38,198 bases of DNA from the NCBI GenBank assembly GCA_937915735.1, contig CALGGS010000243.1, positions 1-38,198 of the forward strand. The letters run 5' to 3'. The translations under genes were made by a program, and so were the position numbers. The stretch comes from an uncultured Treponema sp. GTDB taxonomy: Bacteria > Spirochaetota > Spirochaetia > Treponematales > Treponemataceae. The notes below the pieces were generated by a model. It had not been told where the DNA came from. It saw only the letters and a list, made by a program, of their open reading frames with translations, and did not search any database. This document shows, piece by piece, positions 15,561-23,204 of the stretch (position 1 is its first letter; the number at the start of each line of letters is the position of its first letter).

Positions 15561-17330
15561 TTATGAATTAAACAGCTCTTCGCACATTTCCTTTGGCATA
15601 GGCTTTCCCTTCAAAAAGCCTTGAATGTTTTTGCAGTTGATTTCTTTAAGGACATCGAGCTGCTCAGTTTTTTCAACGCCTTCTGCAATAGTGTCGAGAC
15701 CCATTTTTGTGACCATCGAAATAATCGAGTCTGTGATGTTCGCCTCGACTCCGCCCTTGTCGGTAATGTTTGCGATGAAGGATTTGTCAATTTTAAGCGT
15801 CGTAATCGGCAACAACTGAAGATAGCTCAAAGAAGAGTAGCCAGTTCCGAAGTCATCGAGAGAAAGACCTATTCCCATATCACGGATTTGATTTAAAAGT
15901 CCGATTACTTCCGTTTTGTTGTCAATGAAAACACCCTCAGTGATTTCAATCTCCAAATTTCTTGTCGGAATCTGATATTTTTTGACAAGCTTGTGCAAAT
16001 CAAAAATAAAAGTCGGTTTTTTAAGCTGAATCGGGCTTACATTTACGCTCATAATTCCGTTGAAATCAAATTTTTCAATCCAGTCTTTTAGGGTTTTTAT
16101 TGCCGTTTCAAGAATCCAGTCGCCAAGCGGGATTACGAGCTTAGTTTCTTCCGCAATCGGAATAAACTGCTCTGGATTTATCCAGCCGATTTCCTCATCG
16201 TACCAGCGCAAAAGTGCCTCAAAGCCACGCAATTTGTTGCTGACGACATCAAACTGAGGCTGATAATAAAGCTGGAAAAGCTCGTCTGTAAGTGCGCGCC
16301 CCATTTTTGACTGAATGGCGACTTTTTCCATAAAGCGTTCGCGCATAATCGCCTTAAAGAAGCACAAATCGTTCTTTCCTTTGCGTTTCGCCTCGTACAT
16401 CGCCATATCTGCGTATTTTAAAAGGTCATCGGCATTGTCGCCGTCGTCAGGACAAATCGCAATTCCGCCGGAAAAATCAATTCCCTCCTCATTCATTACT
16501 TCAAGAAGCATATCACCGGCATTTAAAATCGTATCTTGCGAGTTGATTCCTCGCATCATAACGATAAATTCATCGCCCTCATAGCGGTAAACCCGTAAGT
16601 CACTCTTTTTAAATCTCTTTAGGATTTCAGATGCGTGGCAGATAACTGCATCGCCTTCGCTGTGTCCTTGAGCGTCATTTATGAGCTTCATATTATCTAA
16701 ATCAATCAGGATAAGGCCAAATCGCTCGCCCTGTTCCTTGACACTCTTGTACCAGTCCTCAAAATCCATCTTGAATTTCTGGCGGTTGTAAAGGCCTGTC
16801 ATAGAATCGTGGTAAGCATGGAATTCAAGCTGCTCGTTTAAGAAAGTAATGTTTTCAACTTGCTTTTTTAGCTCCTCCCGCGAATTTGAAAGCTCATCAG
16901 TAAGAGCCGCAAGACGCAAATTCTGTCGCAGAAGCTGCTGTTCCCGCTCCTTATCAGAATCTACATTTACAATTGAAATTATAATCAAATCATTCCGGGT
17001 AGAATTCATCTGAATACGAAGCCAGGCATTCGCATGAGTCGAATAAAAGGTCTTTTGCTGCAGTTCTCCCGTCTCAAAGCAGTCCTCTGCCATTTTGTAC
17101 CAGTCAACATCCTTTGAAAGCACATCCGTACACTGCTCTGCAGAAAAGCCAACCTTAATCAATTCCCCATAAGTTTCTTCAAAAGTTTTATTTACAAAAT
17201 GAATCGAAAAATTTTCTTTAAAATCGTTTTCTTTTTTTGTTTTTTTAGATGAGTTCTCTTCATTAGAAATAACTACCACAATCGGCGTAGAAATCTTTTC
17301 GAGAACTTCTTTGTAATCACTATCTTTCAT
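15561..17330 (-). CDS. PAS-GGDEF-EAL cyclic-di-GMP signalling protein
   Basis: A 589-residue cytoplasmic protein with no signal peptide or membrane helix. Residues about 1-125 look like a PAS sensor domain, then a coiled coil (about 125-170, RQNLRLAALTDELSNSREEL), a GGDEF domain (about 175-330, DSMTGLYNRQKF, LIDLDNMKLINDAQGHSEGD) and an EAL domain (about 345-589). The cyclase signature is EGDEF instead of GGDEF; such first-position changes can still be active. The RxxD inhibitory site is replaced by KKSD. The EAL half keeps FEALLRW, EITEG, LDDFGTGYSSL and KIDKSFI, so c-di-GMP hydrolysis is likely. The gene has a GAGGAAA Shine-Dalgarno and precedes recG. Signal and target are unknown. Confidence 0.9.
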   Translation of the reverse strand: MKDSDYKEVLEKISTPIVVVISNEENSSKKTKKENDFKENFSIHFVNKTFEETYGELIKVGFSAEQCTDVLSKDVDWYKMAEDCFETGELQQKTFYSTHANAWLRIQMNSTRNDLIIISIVNVDSDKEREQQLLRQNLRLAALTDELSNSREELKKQVENITFLNEQLEFHAYHDSMTGLYNRQKFKMDFEDWYKSVKEQGERFGLILIDLDNMKLINDAQGHSEGDAVICHASEILKRFKKSDLRVYRYEGDEFIVMMRGINSQDTILNAGDMLLEVMNEEGIDFSGGIAICPDDGDNADDLLKYADMAMYEAKRKGKNDLCFFKAIMRERFMEKVAIQSKMGRALTDELFQLYYQPQFDVVSNKLRGFEALLRWYDEEIGWINPEQFIPIAEETKLVIPLGDWILETAIKTLKDWIEKFDFNGIMSVNVSPIQLKKPTFIFDLHKLVKKYQIPTRNLEIEITEGVFIDNKTEVIGLLNQIRDMGIGLSLDDFGTGYSSLSYLQLLPITTLKIDKSFIANITDKGGVEANITDSIISMVTKMGLDTIAEGVEKTEQLDVLKEINCKNIQGFLKGKPMPKEMCEELFNS

Positions 17331-17367
17331 TAAATTTCCTCAAAGCTGCCGCAATTCTAAAGCCTTA

Positions 17368-17515
17368 GGGAAGCGCTGATTAACACTTGACGCGATTACT
17401 CAGCGCTTCCCGTCAAACTGTCGTAACTCTCGATTGGCTTTGCCAAAAGAGTTACGAACAGTTAGCAACATTCAAAGAGAACACTGATTAATTCTCCATT
17501 GAATTAATCAGTGTT
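17368..17515. repeat. Array of three long hairpins in the GGDEF-EAL / secreted-protein intergenic region
   Basis: The 362-base gap 17331-17692 contains no gene. It holds: GGGAAGCGCTGA (17368-17379) pairing perfectly with 17400-17411 around a 20-base loop; a compound hairpin 17416-17463 with AACTGT and GTAACTCT arms and an inner TTGGC-TTT-GCCAA triloop; and AACACTGATTAATTC (17480-17494) pairing perfectly with 17501-17515 around TCCATT. A related fragment of the first loop and arm (22 of 24 bases) is found at 19297-19320. No U-tract follows any of them, so they are not ordinary terminators. The remainder to 17613 is AT-rich without a clear signal. Confidence 0.75.
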
Positions 17516-17613
17516 TCCTTAGGCGAAGAATCCTGACAAAAATACAATATCTATTATCGGAAAATATAGTGAAAAAAGGAAGGGATAATAAAGGTTCTCT
17601 TATTTTGTTTCAT

Positions 17614-17663
17614 AAAAAAAAGAGGGAACGACACCTTTATTCAAAAGGTTTCTTTCCCTCTTT
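17614..17663 (-). terminator. Rho-independent terminator of the secreted-protein gene
   Basis: On the minus strand AAAGAGGGAA pairs with TTCCCTCTTT (17654-17663 with 17619-17628). An inner stem ACCTTT/AAAGGT lies within, and a run of T follows. It sits 30 bases after the stop of the 17693-18271 gene. Confidence 0.85.
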
Positions 17664-17692
17664 CAATCTCCTATTCTTCCAAAGTCTAGGAA

Positions 17693-18271
17693 TTAGTTGT
17701 GAGCTTTGATTGTTACGATTCGTGAGCCCTGAACCAAAATTCGGTATGTTCCGGCAGGAGCATTTGCCAAAGTGATTGTTTTGACAGGGTTGTCCTGGTC
17801 GAGGTTGTCAACAGCAAGAAGAACTTCTTCTTCACCGCGTTTTACAACTACGCAGCGGCTTGGTTCAGCTCCACCGTTACCAGTAACGCCAAATTCGATT
17901 GTAGCAGCATCATCGATTGTGAAAGCATATTCTGCCTTCTTTTTCTTTTCGATGTTCTCGATGTTTGCGCTTGAACCGTTGTTGTGGTAGATAGCGGTGA
18001 TTCCGTTTTCTGTCTTGAATTTTGCTTCGCCTTTTATGATTTCGAATTTTGTTCCTTTGATAGAACCAATTCCGGCTGGAATTTCAGTTGGCTTAGAAAT
18101 GTAAGTCATATCCTCACCAATTTTGCATCCCTTTGGTTTGCCTTTCCACTCATAAGTAGAGTTTACGCTTCCGGCATTTGCAGGAGAAGCTTTAAGGTCT
18201 GCAGTTTCCTGTGCGAAAACCATTCCACCAATCATCAAAGCAGCAAGTGCGATTCCAAATCTTCTTAACAT
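17693..18271 (-). CDS. Secreted protein of unknown function, predicted beta-rich
   Basis: A 192-residue protein I do not recognise. The start is firm: AGGAGG lies 8 bases upstream of the ATG. Residues 1-20 are a classical signal peptide (MLRRFGIALAALMIGGMVFA-QE), so the mature protein is periplasmic or exported. The body alternates short hydrophobic strands and turns (YAFTIDDAATIEFGVTG, NPVKTITLANAPAGTYRIL), consistent with a beta-sandwich of the carbohydrate-binding or adhesin kind, although no family can be named. A single Cys (RCVVVKR) remains after the signal. It is a monocistronic unit: consensus ribosome site, strong terminator and hairpin array downstream, divergent IlvY-type regulator upstream. 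These suggest high expression (inference). Confidence 0.8.
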   Translation of the reverse strand: MLRRFGIALAALMIGGMVFAQETADLKASPANAGSVNSTYEWKGKPKGCKIGEDMTYISKPTEIPAGIGSIKGTKFEIIKGEAKFKTENGITAIYHNNGSSANIENIEKKKKAEYAFTIDDAATIEFGVTGNGGAEPSRCVVVKRGEEEVLLAVDNLDQDNPVKTITLANAPAGTYRILVQGSRIVTIKAHN

Positions 18272-18384
18272 TTTTTAAATCCTCCTAATGAAAAATGTTT
18301 TTAAAGTTTCTAACAGTATAACATAGGAATTAGAAAAATGTTGCGTTTTTTTTTCAAAATTCAGATATTTTTGTAAAAAAATGA

Positions 18385-18390
18385 TAAGAT
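18385..18390 (+). promoter_or_regulatory. Candidate -10 of the ilvY-like gene, leaderless spacing
   Basis: TAAGAT is followed by AAATTT and then the ATG at 18397. Only 4 of 6 bases match consensus and no good -35 is seen, but the 6-base spacing to ATG and the lack of a Shine-Dalgarno repeat the pattern of arsR and rsmI. Confidence 0.35.
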
Positions 18391-18396
18391 AAATTT

Positions 18397-19290
18397 ATGG
18401 ATTTTTTTGAACTCAACGCGTTTTTAAATCTCTCGCAAAGCCTTCATTTCGCTCATACCGCAGAAAAAATTAATCTCAGTCCGTCTGCCTTAAGCAGGCT
18501 TATTTCACGGCTCGAAGATGAGGCCGGCATTCCTTTGCTTGAACGCAATAACCGCGAGGTGCGTCTGACTGCTCAGGGCGAGGAATTCGCCGCTTTTGCA
18601 AAAAAATGCCTTGACGAGCAGGAGGATATTTTTAATTCATTTAAATCCTCGGCAGGCGAGGTTTCAGGAACGCTCAGGGTTTACGCTTCCGTTACGGCTT
18701 GCTACTCAATTATGCCGCCATTTTTAAAAGAGCTTTCCGAAAAATACCCGAAAATTCATCTCGAAATTGAAACCGGAGACCCCGCAGGAGCTATCAATGC
18801 CATAAAAGAAGGCCGTGCGGAGCTTGCTGTTGCCGCAATTCCAGAAAACGGACTTTCTGGCTTTGACGCTATTCCCGTTCACCGAACGCCACTCGTTTTT
18901 GCCGCAAGCATTGCAGGTCCTTACGAAAAATCCGCCGGCAGTCCCCAGGACATTGTTTCTTCCGTTCCGCTTATTCTGCCAAAAACGGGGCTTGCCCGCG
19001 AGCGCTTTGACGCCTGGATAGAAAGCCGCAATGTAAAGCCTGTGATTGCCGCCGAAACAGAAGGAAACGAAGCGATTATGGCGCTGGTTCAGCTTGGAAT
19101 CGGTATTGGCTTAATTCCTCACATAGTTCTTACGAACGGTCCGTATGACAAGGGCTTTACCTGTCTTTCTGCAGGAAATGCGCTTGGCTACTACGAGGTC
19201 GGCTTTATTCAGAAAAAAGAAATTTCAGGCAGTGAGTCATTAAAAAAAATCCGAAACGCTGTAAACGAAATTCTTGCAGGATTAAGATAG
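18397..19290 (+). CDS. ilvY: LysR-family regulator, IlvY-like
   Basis: A 297-residue LysR-type transcription regulator. The winged helix is at residues 1-60 (ELNAFLNLSQSLHFAHTAEKINLSPSALSRLISRLE), followed by an effector-binding domain from about 90. It resembles E. coli IlvY more than generic LysR proteins: SPSALSR, GTLRVYASVTACYSIMPPFL, TGDPAGAINAIKEGRAELAVA and the late block EGNEAIMALVQLGIGIGLIPHIVL all have close IlvY counterparts. IlvY activates ilvC in response to acetohydroxy-acid substrates. However, ilvC is not next to it here; the divergent neighbour encodes a secreted protein, so the target is either distant or different. No Shine-Dalgarno is visible. Confidence 0.75.
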   Translation: MDFFELNAFLNLSQSLHFAHTAEKINLSPSALSRLISRLEDEAGIPLLERNNREVRLTAQGEEFAAFAKKCLDEQEDIFNSFKSSAGEVSGTLRVYASVTACYSIMPPFLKELSEKYPKIHLEIETGDPAGAINAIKEGRAELAVAAIPENGLSGFDAIPVHRTPLVFAASIAGPYEKSAGSPQDIVSSVPLILPKTGLARERFDAWIESRNVKPVIAAETEGNEAIMALVQLGIGIGLIPHIVLTNGPYDKGFTCLSAGNALGYYEVGFIQKKEISGSESLKKIRNAVNEILAGLR

Positions 19291-19296
19291 GGCTGT

Positions 19297-19320
19297 GCTG
19301 ATTAACGCTTGAGGCGATTA
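19297..19320 (+). repeat. Fragment of the 17368-type hairpin repeat
   Basis: Matches 17375-17398 at 22 of 24 positions (GCTGATTAAC, CTTGA, GCGATTA shared). The closing arm is missing. It sits just after the ilvY-like stop and about 15 bases before the arsR -35. Confidence 0.65.
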
Positions 19321-19334
19321 TTTTCATAAAAATC

Positions 19335-19363
19335 TTGACAGTTCGGATATCTTGTTTTATCAT
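19335..19363 (+). promoter_or_regulatory. arsR-ATPase promoter with leaderless geometry
   Basis: TTGACA at 19335-19340, 17-base spacer, TATCAT at 19358-19363, then AAATAT and the ATG at 19370. Initiation would fall on or next to the A of ATG. This also argues against the in-frame TTG at 19352, which lies upstream of the -10. The operator for the encoded repressor probably overlaps this promoter; no perfect dyad was identified. Confidence 0.8.
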
Positions 19364-19369
19364 AAATAT

Positions 19370-19708
19370 ATGAACACTTATTCAAATGTTTTAAACGAAA
19401 AAATCAAGCAGCTTGCTCTTTCAATGCCCGAAGAAAACACTCTTTTTGATTTGGCTGAGCTTTTTAAAATTTTCGGTGACTCATCAAGAATCAAAATCCT
19501 GTTTGCCCTTTTGGACAAGGAGCTTTCTGTCGGAGAAATTGCCGAGCTTCTTTCGATGACGCAAAGTGCCGTGAGCCACCAGCTTCGGCTTTTAAAAGCG
19601 AGCAAATTGGTTCAGGTGCGGCGCGAAGGAAAATCAATGATTTATGCCCTTGCCGACGACCATGTTTCAAAAATTCTGAATATTGGCCTTGAGCATATTG
19701 AAGAATAG
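19370..19708 (+). CDS. ArsR/SmtB-family zinc-type metalloregulatory repressor
   Basis: A 112-residue winged-helix repressor. The HTH is in the middle (LSVGEIAELLSMTQSAVSHQLRLLKASKLVQVRREGKSMIYALADD). The C-terminal alpha-5 helix keeps the full SmtB zinc site D-x-H-x10-H-x2-E (DDHVSKILNIGLEHIEE), whereas the alpha-3 site (ELCVCDL in CadC/ArsR) is replaced by ELSVGEI without Cys. This predicts zinc (or cobalt) sensing rather than arsenic or lead. In the family, metal binding releases the repressor from the promoter. The neighbouring metal-export ATPase starts 11 bases downstream, giving the standard autoregulated repressor-exporter pair. The start is chosen from promoter geometry; there is no Shine-Dalgarno. 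Confidence 0.9.
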   Translation: MNTYSNVLNEKIKQLALSMPEENTLFDLAELFKIFGDSSRIKILFALLDKELSVGEIAELLSMTQSAVSHQLRLLKASKLVQVRREGKSMIYALADDHVSKILNIGLEHIEE

Positions 19709-19719
19709 GAGAAATTTTT

Positions 19720-21771
19720 ATGGAATATATACATTGTAATTGCGGTCACTGCCACCACGAGCATAGTCATCCTGAGCATCACGAAGAATCTCCGGTTAAA
19801 AAAATCCTTCTTTCTCTTGTGATTTTTATCGTGGCGCTTTTAATCGAACACCTTCCGCTTTTTGCCCGTGATTCAGCGATTATGTCGGCTTTTTCTGCAA
19901 GGCTGCCTTATTCTGTTGATATTTCTCGTCTTATCTCTGGCCTTCTTTATTTCACTGCGTTTTTGATTTCCGGAAAGGATGTCGTTAGGGGAGCCGTTCA
20001 TTCGATTCACGAAGGTAATGTCTTTAACGAAGAATTCTTGATGTCCGTCGCCTCAATCGGAGCGATTTTTGTCGGGGAGCTTGCAGAAGCTGTCGCCGTT
20101 ATGATTTTTTACAATCTCGGAGAATTTGTGCAGGATAAGGCTGTTGACCGTTCCCGTGACTCGATTTCTGCCCTTATGGATATTCGCCCGGACAAAGCGA
20201 ATGTCCTTCGTGCCGGAAAAGTTCTCGTAGTTTCACCAGAAGAAGTTGAGGTCGGAGAAATTATCGAGGTTCTTTCAGGGGAAAGGGTCCCTCTTGACGG
20301 AATCGTTATTGAAGGCAAATCCTTCGCAGATACTTCTGCCCTTACAGGTGAAAGCCTTCCCCGTGAAGTTTCCTGTGAAAATCATAGCGAAGTGCTTGCG
20401 GGCTTTATAAATCAAAGCGGCTTACTGAAAATCCGGGTGACAAAATCCTACGGAGAAAGTGCCGTAAGCAGAATCTTGAATCTGACTCAGCAGGCAAGCG
20501 AAGTCAAGGCAAAGTCAGAAAAATTCATCTCCCGCTTTGCCCGTGTCTACACTCCGATTGTCTGTTTTGCAGCCCTTGCCGTCGCCCTTATTCCGCCTCT
20601 TGCGCTGATGATTTTTGCTCCAGATTTATATCTGAATAACGGTTGGTCTGTTTGGATTTACAGGGCGCTCACTTTCCTCGTTGTTTCTTGTCCGTGTGCC
20701 CTTGTGATTTCAGTTCCTCTCGCTTTTTTCTGTGGAATCGGTCGCGCTTCGTCCTTTGGAGTTTTAATTAAAGGCTCAAATTTCGTCGAAGTTCTCTCAA
20801 AAGCGAAAATCGCCGTCTTTGACAAAACTGGCACGCTGACGAAAGGAATTTTTGATGTCGTACAAATCAATCCTGCGAATGGATTTACAAGCGATGCTCT
20901 GCTAGCGCTCGCGACTCACGCAGAAAGCTACTCAAATCACCCGATTTCAAAATCGCTGAAAAAAGCGCATCATTGCGTTTTGTGTGACGCCCTAAAAATT
21001 CTGGAGCCGGAAGAACTTACGGGGCTTGGTATACGGGCAAAGGTCGACGGAAAAACTGTTCTGGCTGGAAACGCAAAGCTAATGGAAGCAGAAAATGTCA
21101 CAATTAGCTGCATTTGCCCTGAGCAAAATGGAACCCTTGTTCATGTCGCACTGGACGGACTTTATGCCGGAAATATCGTAATATCCGATCTGGAAAAAGA
21201 AGATTCTAAGCAAACGATAGATAGTCTCAAAAAGCTGGGAATCAAAAAGACCGTAATGCTCACGGGAGACAGGCAGGAAAGCGCAGAACTTATCGCAGAA
21301 AGCCTTGGAATTGATGAGGTTTACGCAAATCTTCTTCCCGAAGGCAAGGTAAGAAAGGTAGAAGAGATTCTTGGGGACTTAAACCTTCAGAATGACATCG
21401 AAAACAGTCATGTTGAGCGGCATCGAAACATCTCTTCCCCTTTACTCTTCATCGGTGACGGAATTAATGACAGTCCTGTCCTCGCTCGTGCTGACGCAGG
21501 AATCGCAATGGGTGCTCTCGGAAGTGATGCCGCAATCGAAGCCGCAGATGTTGTCATTATGGACGACAAGCCGAGCCGGCTTATTGATGCAATAAAAATC
21601 TCCCGAAAAACGATGAACGCCGTCTGGCAGAACATCTGTTTTTCAATCGGAATCAAAGTCGCGATTATGCTTTTAAACGCATTCGGCTTAGGAAATATGT
21701 GGCTTGCTGTTTTCGGCGATGTCGGAGTATGTATTCTTGCCGTAGCAAACGCCAGCCGTGTGCTAAAGTAA
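19720..21771 (+). CDS. P1B-type heavy-metal ATPase (Zn/Cd/Pb exporter)
   Basis: A 683-residue metal-transporting P-type ATPase. The N-terminus lacks a full GMTCxxC ferredoxin-like domain and has instead a short Cys/His tail (CNCGHCHHEHSHPEHHEE) likely to collect Zn. About eight membrane helices are expected. The actuator domain carries TGESLP. SCPCAL is the CPC metal-binding motif of helix 6, DKTGTLTKG holds the phosphorylated Asp, SNHPIS is the P1B HP motif, and GDGINDSPVLARADAGIAMG is the hinge. The CPC plus SmtB-type regulator fits a P1B-2 (ZntA/CadA) exporter. The GGAG ribosome site overlaps the arsR stop, indicating coupled expression. Metal choice between Zn, Cd and Pb is inferred, not proven. 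Confidence 0.92.
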   Translation: MEYIHCNCGHCHHEHSHPEHHEESPVKKILLSLVIFIVALLIEHLPLFARDSAIMSAFSARLPYSVDISRLISGLLYFTAFLISGKDVVRGAVHSIHEGNVFNEEFLMSVASIGAIFVGELAEAVAVMIFYNLGEFVQDKAVDRSRDSISALMDIRPDKANVLRAGKVLVVSPEEVEVGEIIEVLSGERVPLDGIVIEGKSFADTSALTGESLPREVSCENHSEVLAGFINQSGLLKIRVTKSYGESAVSRILNLTQQASEVKAKSEKFISRFARVYTPIVCFAALAVALIPPLALMIFAPDLYLNNGWSVWIYRALTFLVVSCPCALVISVPLAFFCGIGRASSFGVLIKGSNFVEVLSKAKIAVFDKTGTLTKGIFDVVQINPANGFTSDALLALATHAESYSNHPISKSLKKAHHCVLCDALKILEPEELTGLGIRAKVDGKTVLAGNAKLMEAENVTISCICPEQNGTLVHVALDGLYAGNIVISDLEKEDSKQTIDSLKKLGIKKTVMLTGDRQESAELIAESLGIDEVYANLLPEGKVRKVEEILGDLNLQNDIENSHVERHRNISSPLLFIGDGINDSPVLARADAGIAMGALGSDAAIEAADVVIMDDKPSRLIDAIKISRKTMNAVWQNICFSIGIKVAIMLLNAFGLGNMWLAVFGDVGVCILAVANASRVLK

Positions 21772-21832
21772 AACCCGTAAATCTCCCTATTGCTTTAAAT
21801 GACAAAATTTGAAATAATGTCATAATAAAGTC

Positions 21833-21932
21833 GTACAAAAACACATCCTTGTGTTTTTGTACTCCGACGAGTTTTTCTTCCAAAAACTCGCGGGATTTTA
21901 TTTGCATCATATTGATGCGGCATCCTTGCCGC
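21833..21932 (+). repeat. Four-hairpin repeat array upstream of fabF
   Basis: GTACAAAAACACA (21833-21845) pairs with 21850-21862 around TCCT. CGAGTTTTT (21868-21876) pairs with 21882-21890 around CTTCC, extended by CCG/CGG with one bulged A. GCATCA-TAT-TGATGC spans 21904-21918, and GCGGCA-TCCT-TGCCGC spans 21917-21932. The last two share a GC and cannot both fold fully. TCCT recurs as a loop, and CCGACGAGTTTT (21864-21875) also nearly occurs at 32433-32443. There are no U-tracts. The fabF Shine-Dalgarno follows at about 21943. An in-frame extension of fabF through this array is not a believable protein. Confidence 0.75.
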
Positions 21933-21953
21933 TGTCTTAAACAGGAGATTTAT

Positions 21954-23198
21954 ATGCGAAGAGTAGTTGTTACTGGACTTGGTTGTGTTTCGCCACTTGG
22001 AAATTCGGTTGATGAAACTTGGGCAGGAATTAAAGCTGGAAAAAGCGGAATTAACACTATCACACATTATGACAATGCAAACTTCAAGGTAAAATATGCG
22101 GCTGAGGTAAAAGATTTTAAAGCCGCTGATTATATGGATTCAAGCGCAGCCCGCAAAATGGCTTTGTACACACAGTACGCCGTTGCTGCCGCTAAAATGG
22201 CTTTGGAAGACTCAGACCTTCTCGGAAAGGCAGACATCCTTGAAGATACTTCTGTTTACCTTGGTGTCGGTATCGGCGGTCTGGAAGTTACAGAGAACAC
22301 AATGAAGGCTTACTTCGATTCAAATCAGACCCGTATGTCACCGATGACAATTCCTATGCTCATTCCAAACGAAGGAGCTGGAAACATTTCTATGGCTTTC
22401 GGCTTGCACGGAGCCACACACACTGTCGCTACAGCTTGTGCTTCTGGAACTGACGCAATCGGAAACGCTTTCGACCAAGTTAGAAACGGCCGCTACGATG
22501 TAATTCTGGCCGGTGGTGCCGAGTCTACTCAGTGTGGTTACGCAAACTTGGGCTTTTCAATGCTCCACGCCCTTTCTTCAGGCTATGCTGACGACCCGAC
22601 AAAGGCAAGCCGCCCATTCGACAAAAAGCGCGACGGATTTATTATGGGTGAAGGAAGCACAATCCTCGTTTTGGAAGAATATGAGCACGCAAAGGCACGA
22701 GGAGCTAAAATCTATGCTGAGGTTGCAGGCTACGGTGCTTCATCAGACGGCTATCACCTTACAGCTCCAAACCCGGACGGAGTTTGCGGTGCTAAATGTA
22801 TGACAATCGCAATGAAAGATGCTGGCGTAAAACCTGAGGAAGTCACATACTACAACGCTCACGGAACATCAACAAAACTCAACGATTCTGGCGAGACAAA
22901 AATGCTCCACATCGCTTTCGGCGAGGCTGCAAAAGGTCTTCACATTTCTTCTACGAAATCAATGACAGGCCACTGTCTTGGTAACGCTGGTTCCCTTGAG
23001 GCAATGATTTGCGTTAAGGCAATTCAGGACGGCTATATTCCTGCAACAATCAACCTTGACGAGCCTGATGTAGAAGGCGGCTGTGACTTGGATTACACTC
23101 CAAACAAGGGCCTTGAAATGCCGGTAAATGTAGCCATGAGCGCAAACTTCGGCTTCGGCGGCCACAACGGCTGTCTGGTATTCAAAAAGGTACAGTAA
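21954..23198 (+). CDS. fabF: Beta-ketoacyl-ACP synthase II
   Basis: A 414-residue condensing enzyme that elongates acyl-ACP with malonyl-ACP in type II fatty-acid synthesis. It starts MRRVVVTGLGCVSPLG, the canonical FabF N-terminus, with AGGAG 7-8 bases before ATG. The catalytic Cys is in TACASGTDAIG, and the two His are in NAHGTSTKLND and TKSMTGHCLG; NFGFGGHN is the C-terminal signature. Full family length. fabZ follows 80 bases downstream on the same strand, separated by a palindromic repeat, so this is a small fatty-acid cluster. Its own promoter was not identified; the preceding hairpin array would lie in the leader if transcription starts upstream of it. Confidence 0.96.
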   Translation: MRRVVVTGLGCVSPLGNSVDETWAGIKAGKSGINTITHYDNANFKVKYAAEVKDFKAADYMDSSAARKMALYTQYAVAAAKMALEDSDLLGKADILEDTSVYLGVGIGGLEVTENTMKAYFDSNQTRMSPMTIPMLIPNEGAGNISMAFGLHGATHTVATACASGTDAIGNAFDQVRNGRYDVILAGGAESTQCGYANLGFSMLHALSSGYADDPTKASRPFDKKRDGFIMGEGSTILVLEEYEHAKARGAKIYAEVAGYGASSDGYHLTAPNPDGVCGAKCMTIAMKDAGVKPEEVTYYNAHGTSTKLNDSGETKMLHIAFGEAAKGLHISSTKSMTGHCLGNAGSLEAMICVKAIQDGYIPATINLDEPDVEGGCDLDYTPNKGLEMPVNVAMSANFGFGGHNGCLVFKKVQ

Positions 23199-23204
23199 TA
23201 AGTA

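Noticed and set aside
16540..16600. EGDEF as proof of an inactive diguanylate cyclase
   Set aside because: A change at the first GGDEF position alone does not abolish activity in the family; the rest of the site is intact.
17368..17515. CRISPR-like or tRNA-like structure
   Set aside because: No equal-length spacers or repeated unit, and no cloverleaf with a TTCGA arm or acceptor stem could be drawn.
19352..19369. TTG start six codons upstream for the ArsR protein
   Set aside because: It precedes and overlaps the -10 box, so it would not be in the transcript.
21849..21953. Longer fabF start
   Set aside because: The extension reads through the hairpin array and FabF begins canonically at MRRVVVTGLG with a good ribosome site.
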